Source: Candidatus Brachythrix odensensis (lineage in GTDB: Bacteria > Chloroflexota > Anaerolineae > J036 > Brachytrichaceae). From it: 62,533 nucleotides of DNA. Below are positions 1 through 7,693 of this stretch, piece by piece. Every line of letters starts with the position of its first letter. The first letter of the stretch is position 1. Location of the stretch: assembly GCA_016714465.1 (NCBI GenBank), contig JADKDT010000019.1, positions 1-62,533 on the forward strand, given 5' to 3'. The notes below the pieces were generated by a model. The model was not told the origin of the DNA. It saw only the letters and a list, made by a program, of their open reading frames with translations, and did not search any database. The translations under genes were made by a program, and so were the position numbers.

Positions 1-2
1 AG

Positions 3-400
3 GCCAGCATCACCTTTCTGTACTACAACGATCTGCCCAGCGCTTGCGCGTTCTATGAGTCTGCGCTCGGGCTCGCCCTGGTCGTCGACCAGGGCTGGTG
101 CAAGATCTATGCCATCACCCCCAGTCCTGGGTGGGGCTCGTCGACGCCGAGCACGGCACGCACAAACCCGCGGCCGACAAGCCGGTCATCCTGTCCTTCG
201 TCACCGATGACGTCGACGCCTGGCACGCCCACCTGACGAAATTAGGCGCGCCGATGTTTCGCCCGCTCGGCACCAGCCAGGCCATCGGCGTGCGCGGTTT
301 CATGGCCCTCGACCCCGGCGGCTATACCCTCGAGTTTGAGACCTTCCTCGATGCCCCACGGAACGAGACCGCCCTGAAGATCCTCTTTTCCGAGAAATAG
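3..400 (+). CDS. VOC/glyoxalase-like protein, 5' partial, one frameshift
   Basis: The gene runs in from the left edge. The opening frame reads a typical VOC-fold strand and helix (LYYNDLPSACAFYESALGL), then the frame changes at a five-C run (118-122), after which the second frame reads SWVGLVDAEHG, SFVTDDVDAWHAHL and DPGGYTLEFETFL. Adding one C restores a continuous protein. VOC proteins are metal-dependent dioxygenases, lyases or resistance proteins; the substrate cannot be told here. The final GGYTLEFETF segment carries the Glu that usually ligands metal in this fold. It converges on the oxidoreductase gene, with a palindrome filling the 4-base gap and running into that gene. The frameshift is probably a base-call error. 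Confidence 0.75.
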
Positions 401-403
401 GGA

Positions 404-470
404 TTCACCACAAAGGCACAAAGACACAAAGCTTCTTGTATCCTTTGTGTCTTTGTGCCTTTGTGGTGAA
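404..470. repeat. CACAAAGG-family palindrome, copy 1
   Basis: Two 28-base perfectly complementary arms (404-431 and 443-470, core ACAAAGGCACAAAGACACAA) flank an 11-base loop. Related copies lie at 40083-40157 and 53843-53904. This copy supplies the stop codon and about the last 20 codons of the minus-strand oxidoreductase. Confidence 0.9.
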
Positions 471-1508
471 ACAGCGCGATGCTACAGCGCGACCGGCTGG
501 CCGGTCTGCGCTCTCGAGGATCGCCGCCTGGGCCAGGGCCATCGGCAACGCCCGGCGCGCGCTGGTGTCCGGCTCGCGGCCGTCCCGGATGCACGCGATG
601 AAGTGCCGCAGCGAAGACACAAACGCGCCAGTGATCTTGCCTCCCACCTCGTCGGCGGTGTGCGGGCCGGTAAACTCCACTTTGTGCCCGCCCCGCGTGT
701 TGAAGATCTCCGCTGTGCGGGTCCGATTATTGTAGAAGATCGCGCCCTCGCTGCCGATGAATTGGATGTAGCCGTCCGCGATCTTGGGATATGTGTTCGG
801 ATGGATCCACGAGGTGTGAAAATTGGCGCTGGCCCCGTTTTCGAATCGGATCAGGGCATTCAGCCCGTCGGCGGCATCCACACCGCGCCCCTGCAGCACC
901 CCGCTCACATCCCGGGCCACCACTTCGACCGGGTCGGATTTGAGCATCCAGTGGGTCAGGTCGAGATCGTGGCTGGACATGAAGTAGATCGGCGATGTGC
1001 GGGCCGTCCATGAGGCGATCATGCTGGTTGGGACCGAGAGCGTGTCGAACTTGACCGAGATCACAAAGCGCGGCGCGCCGATGTCGCCGGCCTCGATACG
1101 ATCCCGGATCCAGGCGTGGTCGGCGACGTAGCGCTGGCTGTAGTTGACCATCGCCACCCGCCCGCTCGCCGCGGCCGCCTCGACCATCGAGCGCGATTCG
1201 GCCGCGCTGGTGGCCAGCGGCTTCTCGACCAGCGCGTGTTTGCCGGCCCTGAGCGCCTCGACAAAGAGATCATGGTGCAGATGATCCGGTGTCGCAATCG
1301 AAACGGCGTCGATGGGCGTGCCGCTGAGCGCCTCGCCCAGGCTGGCGTAGGCGGCGGCCCCATAGCGGCCGGCGAGCTCGCCCGCCCGGCGCGGGTCGAC
1401 ATCGATGACGGCGGCAAGGCGCGCGTCGGGTTGCTCATGGAAGACACGGGCGTGGCGCGAGCCGAGCAGGCCCGCGCCGATGACGGCAACATTGAGTGGA
1501 TTGGTCAT
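405..1508 (-). CDS. Gfo/Idh/MocA family oxidoreductase
   Basis: A predicted NAD(P)-dependent sugar or inositol dehydrogenase of about 367 residues. The N-terminus has a Rossmann fold (VAVIGAGLLGSRHA, residues 7-20) and the family's conserved EKP at residues 95-97. The C-terminal sheet domain contains SSHDLDLTHW, with the usual Asp/His pair. I chose the ATG at 1508 (MTNPLNVAVIG); an in-frame ATG at 1520 is possible. It is the last gene of the sugar ABC transporter operon, so it probably oxidises the imported sugar. The final 20 or so residues (FTTKAQRHKGYKK and on) are translated from an intergenic palindrome and are not family sequence, so the native C-terminus has been extended by a repeat. 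Confidence 0.88.
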   Translation of the reverse strand: MTNPLNVAVIGAGLLGSRHARVFHEQPDARLAAVIDVDPRRAGELAGRYGAAAYASLGEALSGTPIDAVSIATPDHLHHDLFVEALRAGKHALVEKPLATSAAESRSMVEAAAASGRVAMVNYSQRYVADHAWIRDRIEAGDIGAPRFVISVKFDTLSVPTSMIASWTARTSPIYFMSSHDLDLTHWMLKSDPVEVVARDVSGVLQGRGVDAADGLNALIRFENGASANFHTSWIHPNTYPKIADGYIQFIGSEGAIFYNNRTRTAEIFNTRGGHKVEFTGPHTADEVGGKITGAFVSSLRHFIACIRDGREPDTSARRALPMALAQAAILESADRPAGRAVASRCFTTKAQRHKGYKKLCVFVPLW

Positions 1509-1519
1509 GTCTTGGATCA

Positions 1520-1571
1520 TTTCTCAAGTCGCTATGCCCCGGCTCCGCCGGGGCATAGCGACTTTGAGAAA
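1520..1571. repeat. Family-A palindrome (TTTCTCAAGTCGCTATGCCCC arm)
   Basis: About 24-base arms around a GGCTCCGCC centre with one bulged A. The 5' flank is T-rich and the 3' flank A-rich. It sits just upstream of the oxidoreductase start and downstream of the permease stop on the minus strand. Confidence 0.88.
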
Positions 1572-1579
1572 ACGAATGG

Positions 1580-2440
1580 TTAGCCTTTGACGGCGCCCAT
1601 CCGGACGCCCTCAAGGAAATAACGCTGGAAAAGCAGGAAGAAGATGATCATGGGCAGGGCCGACAGCGCCGCGCCACTGAAGATGATCCCCCAGTCGGTC
1701 ATGAATTCGCCCTGCATGTTGGCGATCCCGACCGTGAGGGTGTAGTTTTGGGGCTTGCTCAGGGCGACCACCGGCCACAGGAAGTCATTCCAGTAGCGGA
1801 CAAAGGTGAAGATGGCCAGGGCGGCGATGGCGGGCTTGCACAGCGGCAGCACGATCCGCCAGAACACGCCGAACTCGCTGCAGCCGTCCATCCGGGCGGC
1901 CTCCTCGAGCTCGCGCGGGAGGGTCTGGATGAACTGGCGCATCAGGAAGATCCCAAATGCGGCGGCCGTGCCGGGCATGATCAGGGCCAGAAGCGAGTCG
2001 AGGATGTCCAATTGGCGGGTGATCAGGTAGACCGGGATCAGGGTGACCTGGGGCGGGATCATCAGCGTGCTCAGGATCATCCAGAAGAAGACGTTCTTGA
2101 GCGGGAAGTTGCGTTTGGCGAAGGCATACCCCGAGAGCGTGTCAAAGAACACATGCCAGACCGTCACGGCCGTGGCGACGACCAGGCTGTTGATCATCCA
2201 GTTGATGTAGTACTTGTTGTTCGTCACCAGGCGGGTGAAATTGTCCAGGCTGAACGCCGGGATCAGCACCGGCGTGAGCGGGGGCGTGCTGGTAATCGGG
2301 GTCAGCGCGTTGGTGAACAGCCAGTACATCGGGAACAGCGCGATGACCGTCGTGAAGATGAGCAGCGCCCATCCGACGATGCGGCCGGGCCGGAACTTCC
2401 GGGGAAGGGGCAGGGGCAAGGCAATGGTCTTGATCATCAA
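1580..2440 (-). CDS. Carbohydrate ABC transporter permease, MalG type
   Basis: An inner-membrane permease of 286 residues with six predicted hydrophobic segments, CUT1 family. The ATPase-contacting EAA loop is clear: EEAARMDGCSEFGVFWRIVLP, with EAA at 180-182, Gly186 and Leu-Pro at 198-199. The N-terminal cytoplasmic stretch is Pro/Arg-rich. It lies 75 bases downstream of the MalF-type permease, separated by an inverted array of 9-base units that almost touches its start codon, and no Shine-Dalgarno is visible. Translation may therefore depend on the array's RNA structure. No MalK-like ATPase is in the window, so a shared ATPase elsewhere is expected. Confidence 0.93.
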   Translation of the reverse strand: MMIKTIALPLPLPRKFRPGRIVGWALLIFTTVIALFPMYWLFTNALTPITSTPPLTPVLIPAFSLDNFTRLVTNNKYYINWMINSLVVATAVTVWHVFFDTLSGYAFAKRNFPLKNVFFWMILSTLMIPPQVTLIPVYLITRQLDILDSLLALIMPGTAAAFGIFLMRQFIQTLPRELEEAARMDGCSEFGVFWRIVLPLCKPAIAALAIFTFVRYWNDFLWPVVALSKPQNYTLTVGIANMQGEFMTDWGIIFSGAALSALPMIIFFLLFQRYFLEGVRMGAVKG

Positions 2441-2517
2441 CGTTGATAACGTTTATAACGTTGGTAAGGTTGGTAACGTTATCAACGTTATCAACCTTAC
2501 CAACGTTACCAACGTCT
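2440..2517. repeat. Inverted array of 9-base units (GTTGGTAAC type)
   Basis: Eight consecutive 9-mers fill the gap between the permeases. Four forward units (GTTGATAAC, GTTTATAAC, GTTGGTAAG, GTTGGTAAC) are followed by four complement-type units (GTTATCAAC twice, CTTACCAAC, GTTACCAAC). The array can fold into an imperfect hairpin with G-U pairs. It lies directly at the start codon of the downstream permease. The same design, with other units, is found at 32759-32897 and 33364-33543. Confidence 0.9.
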
Positions 2518-3403
2518 AATACTCCACGTCCGTCCGGAAGATCCGAAACTGAAAGACCGCGACGGTTGCGATCAACAGGAAGAGCACGAGCGCCTGGGCG
2601 GAGGCGACGCCCATGTCAAAGTCCTTGAAGGCGCTGTTGTAGATCTGAGTGACGATGGTCTGGGTGCTGTTGGCAACCCCGCTGGGGACCATCACGTAGA
2701 TCTTGTCGAAGACTTCAAAACTGGCGATCGTGTAGATCACCGCAAGATACAGGGTTGTGCTCTTGATCAGAGGCACCGTAATCGACCACCATTTGCGAAT
2801 CGGGCCAGCGCCATCCAGCTCAGCCGCTTCGTAATAATCGCTGGGGATGCTGCCCATCGCCGCGCTGAACAACACCACCGCCGTTGCCGGAACCGTCAGC
2901 AAGGTGCTGACGATGATGCTCCACATCGCGATGTCAGGATCCGACAGCCAGCGCACCGGCGCCAGGCCCACCAGGCGCAACAGATAGTTGGCAAAACCCC
3001 AGCTTCCGTTGTAGATATAGGCCCAGGTCATCCCGATCAGCAGGGCGCTGCTCACCGCGGGCAGGTAATAGGCCGCCCGAAAGAACGTGCGCAGCTTGTG
3101 CGAGAGCGGCTGGATCAGGCTGGCCAGGATCAACCCGAGGGTGACGTTCACAATCACCGTGCAAATGCTGTAGACCAGGGTGTTGCTGATCGCCCGCACA
3201 AACACACCCTGGGTCTGCGTGAAAGCCGTCACGTAGTTGGCGTAGAACGGATTGGCCCACTGTCCGCCCCGAGCCAGGCTGTATCTCTGGAAGGAGATAA
3301 CGAACGACCATAACACCGGGATCAGGGTGAAGACCGTGAAGGTCAGCATGCTGGGCAGGATGAAGAGGTAGCTCCAGCCGTGCTTGGTGATGAACTTTCT
3401 CAT
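2516..3403 (-). CDS. Carbohydrate ABC transporter permease, MalF type
   Basis: A CUT1 inner-membrane permease of 295 residues that pairs with the MalG-type permease downstream. The start at 3403 (MRKFITKHGWSYLFILPSML) is preceded by GGGGAGGG, a good ribosome site; a longer frame upstream only reads through intergenic hairpins. Six hydrophobic segments are visible, and the EAA loop reads YYEAAELDGAGPIRKWWSITVP. It follows the binding-protein gene after a 127-base gap that carries three hairpins. Confidence 0.93.
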   Translation of the reverse strand: MRKFITKHGWSYLFILPSMLTFTVFTLIPVLWSFVISFQRYSLARGGQWANPFYANYVTAFTQTQGVFVRAISNTLVYSICTVIVNVTLGLILASLIQPLSHKLRTFFRAAYYLPAVSSALLIGMTWAYIYNGSWGFANYLLRLVGLAPVRWLSDPDIAMWSIIVSTLLTVPATAVVLFSAAMGSIPSDYYEAAELDGAGPIRKWWSITVPLIKSTTLYLAVIYTIASFEVFDKIYVMVPSGVANSTQTIVTQIYNSAFKDFDMGVASAQALVLFLLIATVAVFQFRIFRTDVEY

Positions 3404-3423
3404 GGGCCCTCCCCGGTCGCTGC

Positions 3424-3520
3424 GGAATGGGGCGCGCGCCCCATTCCAATGAACGGGATCGACGCTGCGCTTCGCGCAGCGTCGATCCCGCTTACGACAC
3501 AAGGCGCGCGGAGCGCGCCT
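3424..3520. repeat. Three tandem hairpins between binding-protein and permease genes
   Basis: Three palindromes in a row: 3424-3447 (GGAATGGGGCGC and complement), 3455-3489 (GGGATCGACGCTGCGC, TTC loop) and 3502-3520 (AGGCGCGC, GGA loop). They lie between the binding-protein stop and the permease start on the minus strand. In other bacteria hairpins at this spot protect the upstream mRNA and lower permease expression. That role here is inferred. Confidence 0.85.
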
Positions 3521-3530
3521 CTTGCCGCGA

Positions 3531-5024
3531 CTACTTGTTGGTCAGAAGCGTCGTCGCCTCGGTCTCAATCCGCTTCATCGCTTCCTCGGGCTTGGCCTTG
3601 CCGAAGAGGATGTTCTGATACTCGGTGTGCATCAGGCGGGTGAACTTGGCCCAGTCCGGAACCAGCGGAGTGACGTACATATCCGCCAGCACGGGCAGGA
3701 ACTTGTCGAGCGGGTCGACGATCTTCACGCTCTTGCGCGCGCCCGGCGCAAGATAGAAGCCGGTCGTCACGTTGCTGGCCGGCGGCACGTCTTCCTGCAC
3801 TTCGCCGCTGGTCAGGTAGCGCCCGAGGTCCATCGCCGCCTGCTTCTTGGCCTTGTCGGTGATCTTGCTCGCGACGCCGATCAGGCCAACCGCGCCGATC
3901 GTCAGCTTGTTGCCGTTGGCGGTCGGGTGCGGGTAGATGTCGAAGTTCACCTTGGCGCCCTTGAACCCAGGGGCCGCGCCGGTGGCGTCGACGATCATGG
4001 CGATCTGCTTGTTCTGGAAGCCACCCTTGACGTCGGAGTCCTTCATGCTGCCGAAGTCGGGCGGGGTGACCTTGTGCACCAGGGCCAGGTCGGCGAAGCG
4101 CTGCAGACCCTTGGCCGCGGCCGCGGTGTTGAAGCCGAACTTGCCATCCTTGCCGATCGGGCGGACAGCCGGGTCCTCGTTCATCCACAGCGCGAAGGTG
4201 TTCACCACGCCGGGATCGACAAAGCCCGCGAAGCCGTAGACCTGCTCGCCGTTGGCGCGCTTGAAGGTCGTCTTCTTGGCGGCGTCCACAAACTGATCCC
4301 AGGTCCAGGTGGTCGAGGGCATGTCGACCTTGGCCTCGGCGAAGACATCCTTGTTGAGGTAGATCCCCATCGGGACCACCCACAGTGGCCAAGAGTATGC
4401 CTTGCCATCTCCGCCCACCCGGGTGACGTCCAGCACGTTGGGCAGGATGTCGGCCTTGTCGGCATCGGTCAGAAACTCATCGATCGGGGAGGCCAGGCCG
4501 TCCTTCACCCAGCCGGGCAGGCGGTCGCTCGGCATGCGCCACAGGTCGATGCCCTGGCCGCTTTGCAGCGCGGTGTTGAGCTTGGTGAAGCCCTCATCGT
4601 TCGGCGGGTAGCCGGTGATGTCGATCTTGATGTCCGGGTTCTCGAGCTGGAACTGGGTCACCGCATTGTCGAATGGGTTGCCAAACGCGTTACCGGGGGT
4701 GTAGCCCAGCACCCACAGGTTCAGGGTGCCCTTGTAGCCGCTGCTACTCTTGCGCACCGGCCCGCCCTTGGCCACACGGGGCGGAGGCGGCGGGGAGGTC
4801 GGGGCGACGGTCGCAGCCGGGACGGCCGTCGCGGCAGGCTTGGGCACATCCGTTGGTTTGGCCGGCACGGCCGTCGCGGCCGGAGCTGCGGTGGCTGCCG
4901 GCTTCGGCGCTTCGGTCGGTTTGGCCGGCGCCGCCGTTGGCGCGGGCGTGGCCGCGCCGCAGGCCGACAGGACGAGCGCGGCCGCGGTTGCGACCAGGCT
5001 CAGATTGAGAAGTCTCTTTTTCAT
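3531..5024 (-). CDS. ABC transporter sugar-binding lipoprotein
   Basis: An extracellular solute-binding protein of family 1, 497 residues. The start at 5024 (MKKRLLNLSLVATA) has AGGAG eight to nine bases upstream; the longer open frame overlaps the GntR gene. It has a lipoprotein signal with lipobox LSAC (Cys22), then a 55-residue Ala/Pro/Thr/Lys tether (repeats of PAKPTEAPKPAATAAPAATA), then the bilobed domain (GTLNLWVLGY, LENPDIKIDITGYPPND, IDLWRMPSDRLPGWVKDG, YSWPLWVVPMGIYLN). It should capture a sugar outside the membrane for the two CUT1 permeases. It is the first structural gene after the regulator. Confidence 0.93.
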   Translation of the reverse strand: MKKRLLNLSLVATAAALVLSACGAATPAPTAAPAKPTEAPKPAATAAPAATAVPAKPTDVPKPAATAVPAATVAPTSPPPPPRVAKGGPVRKSSSGYKGTLNLWVLGYTPGNAFGNPFDNAVTQFQLENPDIKIDITGYPPNDEGFTKLNTALQSGQGIDLWRMPSDRLPGWVKDGLASPIDEFLTDADKADILPNVLDVTRVGGDGKAYSWPLWVVPMGIYLNKDVFAEAKVDMPSTTWTWDQFVDAAKKTTFKRANGEQVYGFAGFVDPGVVNTFALWMNEDPAVRPIGKDGKFGFNTAAAAKGLQRFADLALVHKVTPPDFGSMKDSDVKGGFQNKQIAMIVDATGAAPGFKGAKVNFDIYPHPTANGNKLTIGAVGLIGVASKITDKAKKQAAMDLGRYLTSGEVQEDVPPASNVTTGFYLAPGARKSVKIVDPLDKFLPVLADMYVTPLVPDWAKFTRLMHTEYQNILFGKAKPEEAMKRIETEATTLLTNK

Positions 5025-5057
5025 TTCCTCACTCCTTTCAGTGCGTATCAGAGAACG

Positions 5058-5067
5058 TAACGCGTTA
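5058..5067. promoter_or_regulatory. Candidate GntR operator, TAACGCGTTA
   Basis: A perfect 10-base palindrome in the 91-base gap between the GntR gene and the binding-protein start, 34 bases upstream of that ATG. Its place in the transporter's promoter region and the neighbouring GntR gene make it the best operator candidate. Assignment is inference. Confidence 0.45.
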
Positions 5068-5115
5068 TTGAAACAACGCCCGCCTCGCGGCGAACGCCGA
5101 TCACCCACAACAGAA

Positions 5116-5859
5116 TCAGCGCTGGCGAAAGAACACCATCCGGTATCGGTCGGCCCGAAAGATCGTCCGCTCGACCTCGATGACGGTGCCGCGCTCATCA
5201 CGCGTGACGCGCCGCACCATCAGCGCCGCATCGCCGGCCCGCACGCACAGGGCCTCGGCATCGGCGCGCTCAAGCAGTATCGCCTCGATGGTCTCCTCGC
5301 ACGCGCTGGGCCGGGTGCCGAATTCGCGCGCCAGAATATCGTAGAGCGATTCCTTTCCCAGATCGAACTGCATTATGCGGCTGAAACGCTCGTACGGGAG
5401 GTGGCAGCGCTCGAGCGCCATCGGCTCGCCGTTGGCCATCCGCACCCGGGTGAGATCGATGACATGCGCGCCGATCGGCAGGCCGAGCTGGGCGGCGATA
5501 CTGGAATCGGCGATCTCGTCCCGGAAGGCCAGCACCCGCGACGAGGGAATCAGTCCGCGCTGGCGCATCTCGTCGCTGAAGGACAGGAAGCCGGCGATGG
5601 TGGCGCTCTTGCGCACCCGCATCGACGACACCACCGTGCCGCGCCGGCGCTGGCGGACCAGCAGACCCTCGCGGACAAGTTCGTCGATGGCGGCCCGCAA
5701 CGTCATCCGGCTGACGTGCATGGACTCAGACAACTCGCGTTCGGGGGGAATGACCTCGCCGTAGCGCATTTGTCCGGCCGCGATCTGTCCGCGCAGATGC
5801 CCGGCGATCTGTTTAAAGACCGGCTCACTGGCACGGCGGCTGACGCGGAAGGTAGACAT
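5116..5859 (-). CDS. GntR/HutC family transcriptional regulator
   Basis: A regulator of 247 residues. The winged helix (about residues 13-75) contains VFKQIAGHLRGQIAAGQM, PPERELSESMHVSRMTLRAAI and EGLLVRQRRRGTVV, the HutC-type pattern. A UTRA ligand-binding domain follows (about 95-240). It lies directly upstream of the sugar transporter operon on the same strand and most likely represses it until a sugar or sugar phosphate binds. A TAGAAT -10 box (complement of 5875-5880) lies 15 bases before the ATG, and a 22-base-arm palindrome lies just upstream of that. Confidence 0.92.
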   Translation of the reverse strand: MSTFRVSRRASEPVFKQIAGHLRGQIAAGQMRYGEVIPPERELSESMHVSRMTLRAAIDELVREGLLVRQRRRGTVVSSMRVRKSATIAGFLSFSDEMRQRGLIPSSRVLAFRDEIADSSIAAQLGLPIGAHVIDLTRVRMANGEPMALERCHLPYERFSRIMQFDLGKESLYDILAREFGTRPSACEETIEAILLERADAEALCVRAGDAALMVRRVTRDERGTVIEVERTIFRADRYRMVFFRQR

Positions 5860-5874
5860 GTGGCCTAGACCACG

Positions 5875-5880
5875 ATTCTA
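5875..5880 (-). promoter_or_regulatory. -10 box (TAGAAT) of the GntR gene
   Basis: TAGAAT on the minus strand, 15 bases before the ATG and 13 bases from the edge of the 5894-5966 palindrome. The usual -35 position falls at or inside the palindrome arm. Confidence 0.45.
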
Positions 5881-5893
5881 CCCCCGACGGCGG

Positions 5894-5966
5894 GCATAAC
5901 CTCGCGGGTAGGCGCCCTGGAGCCGCGCCCGAATAGAACTGTCAGCGCCTACCCGCGAGGTTATGC
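5894..5966. repeat. Family-B palindrome (AACCTCGCGGGTAGGC), copy 1
   Basis: Perfect 22-base arms (5894-5915, 5945-5966) with a 29-base loop. The arm core ACCTCGCGGGTAGGC recurs at 59354-59424, and CCTCGCGGGT recurs at 26204-26234. It fills the gap between the ParB-like gene's stop and the GntR promoter. Confidence 0.92.
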
Positions 5967-5976
5967 GCAACAACAA

Positions 5977-6936
5977 CTAGTCGGTCAGGTCGTCGCGGAT
6001 GTGCTCGACCAAGTGCTCCATCGCCTCGCGAGCGCGGGCGATCGGGCCCGGGGCTGGGGGTTTGTGGTGCTCGGCGTAGTCGCTCGCCGCCTCAGCAGGG
6101 GTGACGCCGGGATCGCCTCCCGATTCTTTGAGGTGGTGCTGGTGGTCGATCACCCACAGATACAGGTCGGCTTCGGTCCGGCGCGGAAAGTCCTCGAGCA
6201 CGTTCTGGCTGCGCACGGCCTGGATGATGGGCAGGTAGACCTGGTCGTACCAGTCGATGACGGCCTCGTCATCGCCGATGTCGCGCTTCAGGTCGAGTCC
6301 CATGTAATAGCGGTGCATGGCGATGTGCTCGATCAAGCGCTCGTACGCGCCGCCGATCGAGAACCGGATGTTCTGCTCGGGCCGCAGCTTGTCCAGGCGC
6401 GAGCGTTCGAGAAACTCGGCATATTCGCCGAGCAGTTCGAGCTTGTCGGCGTCGATGTCGTTCTCGGTCACCGGCACCCGGGTCATGGCCTCGGTGACCT
6501 CGGCGTCGATGAATCGAACCCCGAGCTCCTTGGCGACCGAGATGCGATGGTTGCCGTCGAGGACAAAGTAAACATCGCCGACCTTGTAGAGCTTGGCCGG
6601 CGGCAGGCTGACCTCATCGTAGAAAGCGCGGGTGACCCGGCGCCAGCGCTCGGACAAGTCATTGCTAGCGGGCAGAAATGCATCGTCGAAGTCGCGATAG
6701 CGGCCAACGCTGCCGATCACCTTCTCGACAGGCACCGGCTGCACGCCGCGAGAAACCATGCCGCGCAGTTTGAGTTTGTCGGCGACATCATCCCAGGCCA
6801 TGAGCTTGCGCGGCTTGCCGATAAGGAGGCCAAGCATGGAACGCAGAAACGCCTTCTCCCGCGCGGCGCGGAAGTCTGCGGCGTCCGAGGTGGTAAGTCC
6901 GGATAAAGGCATCTTGTTAGGAAAAGCAGAGCGCAT
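5977..6936 (-). CDS. ParB-like (Srx-fold) domain protein of unknown function
   Basis: A cytoplasmic protein of 319 residues. Residues 65-150 resemble a ParB N-terminal/sulfiredoxin-type domain: LYKVGDVYFVLDGNHRISVAKELG, with DGNHR at 127-131. The C-terminal half is helical and acidic (YMGLDLKRDIGDDEAVIDWYDQVYLPI) and has no HTH I can recognise, so this is not a chromosomal ParB. Family members with DG(N/H)HR motifs bind nucleotides or act as nucleases or kinases. An alternative start (MPLSGLTT) lies eight codons in. The gene is transcribed alone, divergent from the acetyltransferase. Confidence 0.7.
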   Translation of the reverse strand: MRSAFPNKMPLSGLTTSDAADFRAAREKAFLRSMLGLLIGKPRKLMAWDDVADKLKLRGMVSRGVQPVPVEKVIGSVGRYRDFDDAFLPASNDLSERWRRVTRAFYDEVSLPPAKLYKVGDVYFVLDGNHRISVAKELGVRFIDAEVTEAMTRVPVTENDIDADKLELLGEYAEFLERSRLDKLRPEQNIRFSIGGAYERLIEHIAMHRYYMGLDLKRDIGDDEAVIDWYDQVYLPIIQAVRSQNVLEDFPRRTEADLYLWVIDHQHHLKESGGDPGVTPAEAASDYAEHHKPPAPGPIARAREAMEHLVEHIRDDLTD

Positions 6937-7076
6937 CCGCAGTGCTCGCAGAGCCAGGGCAGGTTCGCTGCCATGGTCATCGTCAAGCTTCCCGAGAGCG
7001 TCTGGGGTCCTGGATGCGCTGAATAACTATACCAGCGCGGGTTAAGGCCGGATGAAAACCGGCGCGCGGGCGCGGA

Positions 7077-7082
7077 TAGAAT
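7077..7082 (+). promoter_or_regulatory. -10 box (TAGAAT) of the GNAT gene
   Basis: GGATAGAATC lies 28 bases before the GTG start at 7111. No convincing -35 hexamer is seen. Confidence 0.4.
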
Positions 7083-7110
7083 CACCCATCCCATTCATCC
7101 GAGGAATGCC

Positions 7111-7566
7111 GTGACAATAACGATTGCCGAGGAACGCCCCGACCATCCTGACGCGATCGGCCTGATCACCGAGCTCGAGGCCCATCTCGAACCGCTGTAT
7201 CCATCGACCAGCCGGCATGGATTTAGCGTGGAGAAGCTCCTGGCCGAGAACGTGCCTTTCTTTGTCCTGCGCGAGGATGGCGCGCCAGCCGCCTGCGCCG
7301 GGATCAAACTCGTCACGCCCGACTTTGGCGAGGTCAAACGGATGTATGTCCGCCCGGCCTTTCGCGGGCGCGGCTTCGGCGCAATGATGCTCGACCAACT
7401 GGCCGGCTACGCCCGGTCGCGCGGTCTGCCTCTGTTGCGCCTCGAAACCGGCATCCATCAGCACACCGCGATCAAGGTGTATGAGGCCTACGGTTTTCGG
7501 CGCATCCCGCCCTTTCCCCCGTATCGCGAGGATCCGCTTAGCATTTGCTATGAGCTGCGTCTGTAG
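7111..7566 (+). CDS. GNAT family N-acetyltransferase
   Basis: A protein of 151 residues. Motif A reads EVKRMYVRPAFRGRGFGAMML, with the acetyl-CoA pyrophosphate loop RGRGFG at 85-90. Then come LPLLRLETGIHQHTAIKVYEAYGF and RIPPF, a pattern common in small-molecule or MarR-associated GNATs. I chose GTG at 7111 because GAGGAATGCC precedes it and it opens the family's first strand (TITIAEERP). The substrate is unknown. The stop codon lies inside the arm of a 29-base-arm palindrome. Confidence 0.9.
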   Translation: MTITIAEERPDHPDAIGLITELEAHLEPLYPSTSRHGFSVEKLLAENVPFFVLREDGAPAACAGIKLVTPDFGEVKRMYVRPAFRGRGFGAMMLDQLAGYARSRGLPLLRLETGIHQHTAIKVYEAYGFRRIPPFPPYREDPLSICYELRL

Positions 7567-7680
7567 GCGCAGCCTTCAGGCTGCGCTTGCCGTCGCGGCG
7601 CAGCCTATGCAACGAGCTGGATATGTGTGCGCAGCCTGCAGTCCGCGCAAGGGCAAGCGCAGCCTGAAGGCTGCGCCTAC
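7563..7680. repeat. Long-arm inverted repeat (GTAGGCGCAGCCTTCAGGCT)
   Basis: Perfect 29-base arms at 7563-7591 and 7652-7680, with a 60-base centre that itself repeats GCGCAGCCT. It fills the convergent gap and takes in the acetyltransferase stop codon. Confidence 0.92.
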
Positions 7681-7693
7681 AACCGGACGCGCT

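Noticed and set aside
3522..5060. Long open frame on the plus strand opposite the binding-protein gene
   Set aside because: It is a high-GC shadow of the lipoprotein gene, rich in Arg/Gly/His, with no recognisable motif. The minus-strand gene has a lipobox and ribosome site.
5977..6936. ParB-like protein as a chromosome partition ParB
   Set aside because: No parA, no HTH and no parS-like site are nearby. The DGNHR motif alone is shared by many non-partition proteins.
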